Below, piece after piece: positions 29,285-36,883 of a DNA stretch of 64,000 bases. The position numbers were made by a program, and so were the translations under genes. Source of the stretch: Pseudodesulfovibrio aespoeensis Aspo-2 (GTDB lineage Bacteria > Desulfobacterota > Desulfovibrionia > Desulfovibrionales > Desulfovibrionaceae); contig NC_014844.1 of assembly GCF_000176915.2 (NCBI RefSeq), forward strand, positions 1,116,001 through 1,180,000, written 5' to 3'. The notes below the pieces were generated by a model, which was given only the letters and a program-made list of their open reading frames with translations, did no database searches and was not told the origin of the DNA. Numbering within the stretch: position 1 is the stretch's first letter; each line of letters opens with the position of its first letter.

Positions 29285-30283
29285 CTAGCGCGCGGCCTGG
29301 CTGATGGCCTGTGCGGCGTGGAGCATGGTGGCGGCCCAGTCCTCGGCCAGGGGGTCGAGTTCGGCGGTTTTTGCCCCGATCTCGGCGGCGATGACCGCCG
29401 CGCTTTTTTCCGAGAACTGGGGCTGGACAAAGATCACCCTGATGCCCAGGTCGCGGCCCTGTTTGATGATCTGCGAAAGACCCTTGGGGCTTGGCTCCTT
29501 GCCCTGGGATTCGATGGGGATCTGGGTCAGGCCGTATTGGTGGGCGAAATAGCCCCAGGAGGGATGAAAGACCATGAACGAGCGGCGGTTTTCGGGCAGG
29601 GTGTCGAGTCGGGTGCGGATTTCAGCGTCCACCCGGTCGATTTCGAGCAGCAGGGCGTCCGCATTGGCCCGGTAGACGGCCTCGTTGGCCGGGTCCATCT
29701 TGATCAGTCCTGCGCAGGTGTTCCGGGCCAGCACGCGCGCGCCGTCCGGTGAAAGCCAGACATGGGGATCAAGGGTGCCATGGTCATGGTCATGGTCGTG
29801 ATGAGCGGCGGCCTGGTCGTGTTCGTGGTCTTTTTGGGCCGCGCCAGCCGTGTCGTGCGCGTGGTCTTCATGGCCGCCGTCCTCGTCGTGACCACCGTCC
29901 TCGGCGTGGTGGGCATGGGCGGCCATGGGGATCTTTTCGATGCCCCGGTCCGTGGCCACTATGCGCATGGTCGGGTTGGCGCTGTTGATGCGCGGCAGCC
30001 AGACCTCCTCGAAGTTCACGCCGATGGAAAAGTACGCCTTGGCCCCGGCCAGCGCGGTCATCTGCCGCGGGGTCGGCTCGTAGGTGTGCGGGCTGGCTCC
30101 GGGCATGACCAGCACCGAGACCTCGGCCAGATCGCCCGCGATCTTCTCGACAAAATATTTCTGGGGCAGGATGCTGACAAAGACCGGGCTGCCCGCCAGG
30201 GCGTTGCCCGCGCCAAGGACGACGCCCAGGCAGAGGGCCAGCGTGGCCAGCAGGGCGTGTGTTTTTCCTGATTTCAGAGGCAT
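29285..30283 (-). CDS. znuA: Zinc ABC transporter substrate-binding protein
   Basis: 332-aa periplasmic protein. Signal peptide at residues 1-30 (basic start, hydrophobic core, ALAG), then the cluster-9 binding fold: PHTYEPTPRQM near 62 and VWLSPDG near 175 supply metal-binding His/Asp, and MVFHPSWGYFAHQYGL near 232 a third ligand. A long His/Asp loop (about residues 122-170, more than fifteen His) is typical of zinc rather than manganese members. The ATG at 30283 follows GAGGGA. No znuB or znuC is in the window, so the pump's membrane and ATPase parts must be elsewhere. Confidence 0.92.
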   Translation of the reverse strand: MPLKSGKTHALLATLALCLGVVLGAGNALAGSPVFVSILPQKYFVEKIAGDLAEVSVLVMPGASPHTYEPTPRQMTALAGAKAYFSIGVNFEEVWLPRINSANPTMRIVATDRGIEKIPMAAHAHHAEDGGHDEDGGHEDHAHDTAGAAQKDHEHDQAAAHHDHDHDHGTLDPHVWLSPDGARVLARNTCAGLIKMDPANEAVYRANADALLLEIDRVDAEIRTRLDTLPENRRSFMVFHPSWGYFAHQYGLTQIPIESQGKEPSPKGLSQIIKQGRDLGIRVIFVQPQFSEKSAAVIAAEIGAKTAELDPLAEDWAATMLHAAQAISQAAR

Positions 30284-30365
30284 GGTTCCCTCGGTGCGAA
30301 CCCAGAACAGGCCGGGTCGCTGTTTGCAAAGTTTCGGATGCACGGCAAGAGCAATTCAAGTGCAA

Positions 30366-30384
30366 AATGAAACACAGTTGCATT
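30366..30384. promoter_or_regulatory. Candidate Zur/Fur-family operator upstream of znuA
   Basis: AATGAAAC-ACA-GTTGCATT is a dyad with seven of eight pairs matching, about 83 bases ahead of the znuA start codon in an AT-rich island. The shape fits a Fur-family operator. Confidence 0.5.
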
Positions 30385-30435
30385 TGGTTGTCAACCGTCC
30401 GGGCGCGAATGGGGGAGGCGAAGGGGACCGGGTCG

Positions 30436-30470
30436 AACCGGGCCTTGGCAGGTCGAGCCAAGGCCCGGTT
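30436..30470 (-). terminator. Strong hairpin after ATPase gene
   Basis: Perfect 14-base stem AACCGGGCCTTGGC / GCCAAGGCCCGGTT with a seven-base loop, directly after the stop of the reductase-activator gene and before the znuA promoter region. Confidence 0.75.
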
Positions 30471-30472
30471 CA

Positions 30473-31306
30473 TCAGGAATTCACGCGCGGGGCGAGGGAG
30501 GAGTGTCGCGGCAGGTCGGTCCCGGTCAGTCCGACCAGCCCGGCCAGGGCCGCGCCGAGTGCGCCCGCCATGTCCGGCTGGTCCGGGATGAGGATGTCGG
30601 TGCCGATTTCCGCCTTGAGCTCGCGGGCGAGCAGGGTGAGCACGCAGGGGTTGTTGGCCACGCCGCCGGTAAAGACCAGGGGCAGGGCAAAGCCCACCCG
30701 GCCAAGCATGTTCACCGTGCGTTTGACGATGGCCTTGTGCAGCCCCAGGGCGATGCTCTCCGGCGGCGTGCCGCGCGCCATGAGCGAGGTGGCCTCGGTC
30801 TCGGCAAAGACCGTGCACATGGAGCTGATCTCCGGCGGGTCCGAGCCCTTGAGGGCATAGGCTCCGAACATTTCCACCGGAATCTGGAAGACCCCGGCTG
30901 TGTACTCCAGGAACTTGCCGGTCCCGGCGGCGCACCGGTCGTTCATCTCGAACTTGACGACCCTGCCCGGCTGGCCCTCGTGGCCGGGAGCCAGGGCGAT
31001 GGCCTTGGTGTCCTGGCCCCCGATGTCGAGGACCGAGCGCGCCTGGGCAAAGAGGTGGGTCGCGCCCATGGCGTGGGCCTTGATCTCGGTGATGGACGAG
31101 AGCGGGCATCCCAGGCCCAGGCACTGGATGAGGTTGCGGCCATAGCCGGTCCCGACCAAGGAAGCGGGGCGCAACCCCTCCAGCAGCCCGGCGCACTGGG
31201 AAACGGGATCAAACGTGGTGGGAGCGCGCAGGGCACGGACCACCTCGCCGTTCTGGACGGCCACCAGCTCGATGGAGCGGGAGCCGATATCGAGGCCGAC
31301 GATCAC
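30473..31306 (-). CDS. ATPase activator of double-cubane/dehydratase type (BadF/HgdC family)
   Basis: 277 aa; ASKHA-fold ATPase. GLDIGSRSIEL at residue 4 is the phosphate-1 loop, LDIGGQDTKA near 93 phosphate-2, with MNDRCAAGTGKFLE near 121 and SSMCTVFAETE near 156 carrying the two cysteines that hold one 4Fe-4S cluster between subunits of the dimer. It transfers single low-potential electrons to a partner on ATP hydrolysis. The GTG start overlaps the partner's stop by four bases, so the two form one module. Homologues include HgdC, BcrD and YjiL. Confidence 0.92.
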   Translation of the reverse strand: MIVGLDIGSRSIELVAVQNGEVVRALRAPTTFDPVSQCAGLLEGLRPASLVGTGYGRNLIQCLGLGCPLSSITEIKAHAMGATHLFAQARSVLDIGGQDTKAIALAPGHEGQPGRVVKFEMNDRCAAGTGKFLEYTAGVFQIPVEMFGAYALKGSDPPEISSMCTVFAETEATSLMARGTPPESIALGLHKAIVKRTVNMLGRVGFALPLVFTGGVANNPCVLTLLARELKAEIGTDILIPDQPDMAGALGAALAGLVGLTGTDLPRHSSLAPRVNS

Positions 31307-32580
31307 GCCAGGGTCTCCACGAACGCCTCGATGCGCGTCTTGAGCTGCTCCACGTCCTCCATGGAATAGTCTGTCTCTATGGAGAGCATGGGGATGCCTG
31401 CCCCGGCCAGGGCCTTGTCCACCTTGAGAGCCTCGTGTGAGTATGGCTGGCAGAAGAGCAGGCTGTAGTGGATGACGCCGTCCGCCTTGACCATTTTGGC
31501 CAGGCTTGTGACGTTGTCCAGCCGCTCGGTGTTGGGCGTGAAGCAGGCACAGTCGATCTTCATGTACCGGTCCGCGATGGCGTCGATCATGGCCTCCAGG
31601 GTGGTGCCGGATTCGTCCGTCAGATCGCGGCTGTTGCGGGTGCCGATGCAGGACTCCTCGCCCACGATGACCGCGCCCGCGCTCTCGACCACATAGGGGA
31701 GCTTCCAGTTGGGCACGGCCATGGGACAGCCGGAGAGCATCAGCCTTGGCGTGTTGGCCGGGGCCACGCCCTGGCCCGCCGCGATGCGGGCCTCAAGCTC
31801 GTCGCACAATTCATTGATCTTGGCCGTGAAGCGGACCGGCTCGTCGTAGAAGCTGATCTGGTTGATGAGCAGGGCATCGCGGCCCGAAATGGGCGCGGGC
31901 GAGGCGGCGCGCAGCTTGGTCAGCCGTTGCAGGGCGCGCCGCTTGGCATTGGCTGTCCTGATGCCCTGGGCGAGTTTTTCTGCGGTGATGGTCCGGCCCG
32001 TGACCTTCTCCAACTCGGCCATGTAGCGCACGATCTCGGACCGCCACAGGGCGCGGGCCGCCGGGGTCTTGGTCTGCGGCACTTCCATGACATAGGTGGG
32101 GGCGATCTCGTTGAAGGCCTCGTAGGCCTTCTTCTTGCCGTCGCAGGTGGTCTCGCCCACGATCAGGTCGCACGATTCGGTGAAGGGACACAGCCGGGCC
32201 ATCTTGAAGCCGATGAAGGACTTGATCAGGGCGCAGGTGTTGCGCGGCACCAGCTGCTCGGCCAGGTTCGTGCCCGCCTCGGCCCCGGCGCACAGGCCGA
32301 CGTGGACGGCGTCGGCGGCCAGCGTCATCTCCTCGGGTACGAAGACACAGAACGATCCCACCACCTTGCGCCCCTCGGCCTTGGCGTCCTGCAACTCCTT
32401 GATGCGCAGGCCGTGGACTTCGGAGAGCACGAAGTCGAGATATTCCGCGCCCCGCAGCCGGTTCTCCTGCGAGAGGTAGATGTCGCCGTAGAATTTGCCC
32501 AGCACCCCCAACAGCGCGTCGTGCGCGGGCAGGTCGAGGTTCAGTTTTTCCCACATCTGCGTGTGCGTCGAATCGGACAT
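31303..32580 (-). CDS. Double-cubane-cluster-type reductase (HgdB/YjiM family)
   Basis: 425 aa, single large subunit of the 2-hydroxyacyl-CoA dehydratase/benzoyl-CoA reductase superfamily. Conserved cysteines lie in GSFCVF, VGLCAGAE, PRNTCALI, LCPFTESCD, ETTCDGKKK, LSGCPMA, ESCIGTRN and DCACFTPN. With only one such subunit plus an activator it fits the double-cubane [8Fe-9S] protein of Carboxydothermus, which reduces acetylene, azide and hydrazine in vitro, better than two-subunit dehydratases. AGGAGG precedes the ATG. The physiological substrate is unknown; lying 1.2 kb from nifV suggests a link to nitrogen or low-potential metabolism. Confidence 0.85.
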   Translation of the reverse strand: MSDSTHTQMWEKLNLDLPAHDALLGVLGKFYGDIYLSQENRLRGAEYLDFVLSEVHGLRIKELQDAKAEGRKVVGSFCVFVPEEMTLAADAVHVGLCAGAEAGTNLAEQLVPRNTCALIKSFIGFKMARLCPFTESCDLIVGETTCDGKKKAYEAFNEIAPTYVMEVPQTKTPAARALWRSEIVRYMAELEKVTGRTITAEKLAQGIRTANAKRRALQRLTKLRAASPAPISGRDALLINQISFYDEPVRFTAKINELCDELEARIAAGQGVAPANTPRLMLSGCPMAVPNWKLPYVVESAGAVIVGEESCIGTRNSRDLTDESGTTLEAMIDAIADRYMKIDCACFTPNTERLDNVTSLAKMVKADGVIHYSLLFCQPYSHEALKVDKALAGAGIPMLSIETDYSMEDVEQLKTRIEAFVETLA

Positions 32581-32634
32581 GCGGCCTCCTGGCTGATCGT
32601 AGATCGAAATGTTTCAGGGTGTTCACCCATTTTG

Positions 32635-32649
32635 ATAGATAATATCTAT
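32635..32649. promoter_or_regulatory. Perfect palindrome upstream of double-cubane operon
   Basis: ATAGATA-A-TATCTAT, an exact 7-1-7 dyad, lies 55 bases before the start codon in an AT-rich stretch. It also contains a TATTAT that could be a -10 element. No correctly spaced sigma-54 promoter was found here. Confidence 0.55.
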
Positions 32650-32762
32650 TTGGTGATGCGATATGTCTCTATAGCATCAGAGGCGGCGGGCGGGGAAGCA
32701 ATTCTGATTGGCCCAAGGTTCGGCACCGGACGAGAGGGGGACGTTTGAGGGCAGGGGGCGAG

Positions 32763-32790
32763 CGACGGGCGCGAAGTGTCGCGCCCGTCG
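32763..32790 (-). terminator. Terminator of nifV operon
   Basis: Perfect 12-base stem CGACGGGCGCGA / TCGCGCCCGTCG with a four-base loop, just after the stop of the repeat protein on the minus strand. Confidence 0.7.
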
Positions 32791-32818
32791 GTTTCTGGAG
32801 GGAGGCGTGTTCAGGGGA

Positions 32819-33769
32819 TCAGATGGAGCAGCGCAGTTGACCGAAGGGGTTGGCGAGCCGCGGTAGCCAGGGCGCGCTGAAGAAGGCGTGTCCGGCCCGT
32901 GGAATCCGCGTGGCCGGGGTGTCGGGATCAACGCGCACGGTCACGGCTTCCGGGGTGAACTCGACGACCATGGGCACCATCTCTCGCTCGGTGTCGCCGC
33001 ACAGGCTCTCCCGTTCCTTGGGCGTAAAGAGGGCGGTGCGCCCGTCAGGGGCGGCCACGGTCAGCCGTGTCAGGATGGTGGCGATCCTGGCCACTGAGCC
33101 GTCGCGGTGAAAGACCAGGGAATTGGTGTCGCCATTGACTCCCACCGCGTCGGGATCAAAGGCCGCGATCTCTCCGGCAGGGGTCTCCACCGGGGTGAAC
33201 CTGGCCGGTTCGACAGAGCGGATTGTGCCGTTGGGCAGGAAGGCCACGCCCATACGCGTCTCGATCACGCCCGCCGGGGTGGGGATGGAGACCGTGTGGC
33301 CGGGCCAGAGAGTCAGACTGCGCATGGCCCCGGAGGGATGGAAGCCGACGCCGATGACCATGGCCGTCAGCACGCCCACCGGGGTGAGCAGGGTCAGGGG
33401 CGCGGCCAGTCCGGCCTCGTCGTCCTGGCCCCAGTAGCCCGAGAGCTTGCCATTGAGCGGAAAGACCCGGCTCAGGGAGCCGTCCGGATGAAAGGTGAGC
33501 ATCTCCGCCGGGATGTCGCCCGCCGGGGTGGAGACGATGGTCTGCGTCTCCAGCGGCAGGGATTTCAACCGGCCCGATTCGTGGAAGACCACGGGCTGGA
33601 CTTCCTTTTTGCGCAAATCGTCGGTGGTGTGCTGCGGGATCAGTTTCCCCAGCGGGGTTTCAAGGGCGCAGGCGACTCCCGGACGGCAGGAGAGCAGTGC
33701 GCCGCTGGCGTAGAGTTCCTGTCTGCCGGTCGCCTCAATGACGCCGTATGCGGTGGTGATGGGCTGCAT
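32819..33769 (-). CDS. Repeat protein of unknown function in nifV operon, 316 aa
   Basis: Not recognised. At least five copies of a short unit resembling FHPDGSLSRV occur at residues 61-71, 92-102, 142-152, 176-186 and 219-229, each followed by a beta-like strand and often a TPAG-I turn (residues 81, 129, 164, 196). A weaker copy begins near 19. The pattern recalls MORN or YwqK-type beta-strand repeats. No signal peptide or TM; few cysteines, so not an obvious cluster protein. It starts 28 bases after nifV and shares its promoter, so a role linked to nitrogen fixation or homocitrate is inferred. Confidence 0.75.
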   Translation of the reverse strand: MQPITTAYGVIEATGRQELYASGALLSCRPGVACALETPLGKLIPQHTTDDLRKKEVQPVVFHESGRLKSLPLETQTIVSTPAGDIPAEMLTFHPDGSLSRVFPLNGKLSGYWGQDDEAGLAAPLTLLTPVGVLTAMVIGVGFHPSGAMRSLTLWPGHTVSIPTPAGVIETRMGVAFLPNGTIRSVEPARFTPVETPAGEIAAFDPDAVGVNGDTNSLVFHRDGSVARIATILTRLTVAAPDGRTALFTPKERESLCGDTEREMVPMVVEFTPEAVTVRVDPDTPATRIPRAGHAFFSAPWLPRLANPFGQLRCSI

Positions 33770-33797
33770 GGTCGCTCCTTGATTGAAGTGGGGGGGG

Positions 33798-34931
33798 TCA
33801 TGATTGGCGGTTCTTTTCAGAGTCGCGGCATCCTTCGGTCAGCCGGGCGAATTCCGTCCTGGTCAAGGGCCGCCTGAGTTCCCAGGCCCGCTGGCGGACG
33901 GTGTTTACAAGATTCGGGATGGCTGTGTCCGGGCAGTGCAGGTTGAAATCGGCCAGGGCGTTGACCACGGCCCCGCGTCCGCTCTTGCCGCCCACGGCGA
34001 TGCGCCGACCTGCGCCGATGCGAGCCGGATCGTAGGGCTCGAAGAGGTCCGGCGACTTGCTCAGGGCGTGGGCATGCAGCCCGGACTCGCAGGCAAAGAT
34101 GTCATCGCCCGCAATGGATTTGGTCCTGGGGATCGGCACTCCGGCTGCCTTTGACACGAAGCGGCACAGGGCGCGCAGGCCGTCGGTTCGATAGGGGCGG
34201 CAGGGGCTGTTGTTTCCGTTGAGGCAAAGATGGGCGGCCAGCTCCTCGGTGGCCGCTATGCCTGACCGCTCGCCGATGCCAAGCACGCTGGCGTCGGCAT
34301 AGTCCGCGCCCGCGTCCAGGGCCGTGACCGCGTTGGCCGTGGCCATGCCGAAGTCGTCGTGGCAGTGCACGGCCAGATCAATGTCCAGGGCGGGCCGGAA
34401 CAGGTCGATGAGCGCCTGCATCCGCACCGGGGTCAGGATGCCCAGCGAGTCCGAGAGGCGCACCCGCGAGGCTCCGGCCTCGGCAGCGGTCAGGGCGGCG
34501 GTCAGGGCGAAACCCAGGTCGCTGCGCGAAACATCCTCCAGGCCGACGGACACGGCGCTGACGTCCATGAGCCGGGCAGCCAGCACGGTGGAGGTGATCC
34601 GCTCCAGCACTGCCTGCCGGTCCATGCCCAGCCGTTTCTCCATGTGCGCGTCAGACACCGGCACCCCGATGTTGACGCAGTCCACCGGCAGTCCGGCGGC
34701 GGCGCGCACGTCCGCCTCGCGGCAGGGCGACCAGACGCTCAGGCGCGTTGCGCCCGCCCGCTTGCGCATGGTTCGGACCAGGGTTTCGAGTCCCTCCTGC
34801 CCCACCCAGCCCAGTTCAATCTCCTCCACGCCGAGGTCGAGCAGACCGGCGATGATGGCTTCCCGCGTGTCCAGGGTGAAATAGGCTCCGAAGAGCTGGG
34901 CACCTTCCCTGAGTGTCGTGTCGATGAGCAT
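33798..34931 (-). CDS. nifV: Homocitrate synthase
   Basis: 377 aa, normal length. Condenses acetyl-CoA with 2-oxoglutarate to homocitrate, the organic ligand of FeMo-cofactor. DRE-TIM-type barrel: IDTTLREGAQ at residue 3 holds the metal-binding Asp, HCHDDFGMATANA near 189 the metal-binding His pair, and GIGERSGIAATEELA near 216 is typical of the NifV/LeuA group. The C-terminal half includes FACESGLHAH near 275 seen in NifV. A sigma-54 promoter lies about 60 bases upstream and a repeat protein follows. Context with nifHDK makes NifV preferred over lysine-pathway homocitrate synthase. Confidence 0.92.
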   Translation of the reverse strand: MLIDTTLREGAQLFGAYFTLDTREAIIAGLLDLGVEEIELGWVGQEGLETLVRTMRKRAGATRLSVWSPCREADVRAAAGLPVDCVNIGVPVSDAHMEKRLGMDRQAVLERITSTVLAARLMDVSAVSVGLEDVSRSDLGFALTAALTAAEAGASRVRLSDSLGILTPVRMQALIDLFRPALDIDLAVHCHDDFGMATANAVTALDAGADYADASVLGIGERSGIAATEELAAHLCLNGNNSPCRPYRTDGLRALCRFVSKAAGVPIPRTKSIAGDDIFACESGLHAHALSKSPDLFEPYDPARIGAGRRIAVGGKSGRGAVVNALADFNLHCPDTAIPNLVNTVRQRAWELRRPLTRTEFARLTEGCRDSEKNRQS

Positions 34932-34989
34932 GATCGTGTCCCCTGGTTCCAGGCTGTCTCTTGGTTACAGGCTTTCCCTGCACCACCTG

Positions 34990-35005
34990 AGCATGAAGGG
35001 TGCCA
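34990..35005 (-). promoter_or_regulatory. Sigma-54 promoter of nifV
   Basis: On the minus strand TGGCAC-CCTTC-ATGCT has the essential GG and GC at correct spacing, with one deviation (A for T) in the -12 box. It would start transcription about 48 bases before the nifV ATG. Confidence 0.8.
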
Positions 35006-35083
35006 AACAATCGGATTCTTGCAACATCCAGGAATAAAAGCGTTTTCATTGAATTTCCTCCTGCGGCGGTTCGCCTACGTTTT

Positions 35084-35129
35084 TGTAGGAAGCAACACTC
35101 TTGGTAGGTCAGCCGTGTCGCAACCTACA
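35084..35129. promoter_or_regulatory. Paired TGT-N8-ACA dyads between nifV and nifH
   Basis: TGTAGGAAGCAACA (35084-35097) and TGTCGCAACCTACA (35116-35129) are inverted copies of each other (11 of 14 bases). Their centres are 32 bases apart, and each lies 85 bases from the -24 element of the nearer gene. Additional CCTAC/GTAGG half-sites flank them (35074, 35085, 35104, 35124). This is probably the activator (NifA) binding region, though the usual NifA site has N10 rather than N8. The whole 34932-35266 gap holds only these signals and the two promoters. Confidence 0.6.
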
Positions 35130-35167
35130 TTTGTGTGGGGTGCCTGTCAGCGATAGATAAGTAATAA

Positions 35168-36094
<927 letters not shown>

Positions 36095-36138
36095 TTAATC
36101 AAAATCAATTAAAATCAAAATGATAGGAGATATGTAAA

Positions 36139-36486
36139 ATGATGATCATGGTCAGAGCCATTGTGCGCCCCGAAAAATCCGACGACGTGTTGGCAGCCCT
36201 GATGGACAACGGGTTTCCGGCTGTCACCAAATACTCCGTGGCCGGGCGCGGCAAGCAGCGCGGCATCAAGATAGGCGAAGTCACCTACGACGAGATCCCC
36301 AAGACCATGCTCATGAGCGTGGTCAAGGAGGCGGACAAGGACTTCGTCATCTCCACCATCATGGAAGCGGCGCGCTCCGGCGTGAAGGGCGCGTTCGGCG
36401 ACGGCAAGATATTCGTCTCCCCGGTGGAGGATGTCTACACCATCAGTTCCGGCGTGCATGACACAGCCGCTGCCGAGGAGGCGTAG
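36139..36486 (+). CDS. nifI1: PII-like nitrogenase regulator NifI1
   Basis: 115-aa GlnB-family protein placed between nifH and nifD, the arrangement of clostridia, methanogens and Desulfovibrio. MIMVRAIVRPEKSDDV starts the PII fold; GRGKQRGIK replaces the T-loop region of GlnB and lacks the uridylylated Tyr context; FGDGKIFVSPVEDVYTISSG is the conserved C-loop. With NifI2 it inhibits NifDK after ammonium addition, sensing 2-oxoglutarate and ATP. The 44-base spacer after nifH is AT-rich with repeated AATCAAAA. Confidence 0.94.
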   Translation: MMIMVRAIVRPEKSDDVLAALMDNGFPAVTKYSVAGRGKQRGIKIGEVTYDEIPKTMLMSVVKEADKDFVISTIMEAARSGVKGAFGDGKIFVSPVEDVYTISSGVHDTAAAEEA

Positions 36487-36487
36487 C

Positions 36488-36862
36488 ATGAAGGAAGTGA
36501 TCGCAGTGGTGCGCATGGACATGATGAACCGGACCAAGGCCGCGCTGACCGCTGCCGGGGTCGATGCCTTCTTCGCCCACGAGGCGCAGGGACGGGGCAA
36601 GGGGTTTGTCAATTCCGGCGTGCTTCAGGGCGCAGAGAGCGGCTACGAGGAAGCCGCCGCCGTGCTCGGGGAAAAGGGCAAGCTCTATCCCAAGCGCATG
36701 GTCACGGTGGTGGTCAAGGACGACATGGTCGAGGACGTGATCGAGGCCATCGCCAAGGTCAACCGCACCGGCAAGCCCGGCGACGGCAAGATATTCGTCC
36801 TGCCCATCAGCGACGCAGTCCGTGTGCGCACCGGTGAAAAGGGCGCGAAGTCCATAGCCTAA
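36488..36862 (+). CDS. nifI2: PII-like nitrogenase regulator NifI2
   Basis: 124 aa, one base after the nifI1 stop codon. MKEVIAVVRMDMMNRTKAAL begins the PII fold, GRGKGFVN and the longer T-loop region (residues 40-68, containing GAESGYEEAA) distinguish NifI2 from NifI1, and GDGKIFVLPISDAVRVRTGE ends the core. NifI1 and NifI2 work as a hetero-oligomer that blocks NifH binding to NifDK. No DraT/DraG genes accompany them, so this is the likely switch-off route here. Confidence 0.94.
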   Translation: MKEVIAVVRMDMMNRTKAALTAAGVDAFFAHEAQGRGKGFVNSGVLQGAESGYEEAAAVLGEKGKLYPKRMVTVVVKDDMVEDVIEAIAKVNRTGKPGDGKIFVLPISDAVRVRTGEKGAKSIA

Positions 36863-36883
36863 GCCCTGCAAGGAGAATGTGAA

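Noticed and set aside
31303-32580. Two-subunit 2-hydroxyacyl-CoA dehydratase or benzoyl-CoA reductase
   Set aside because: Only one large subunit is encoded and no CoA-transferase or acyl-CoA genes are adjacent.
32690-32720. GCAA/GGCCA elements upstream of the double-cubane operon considered as a sigma-54 promoter
   Set aside because: The spacing is two bases too long for a -24/-12 pair.
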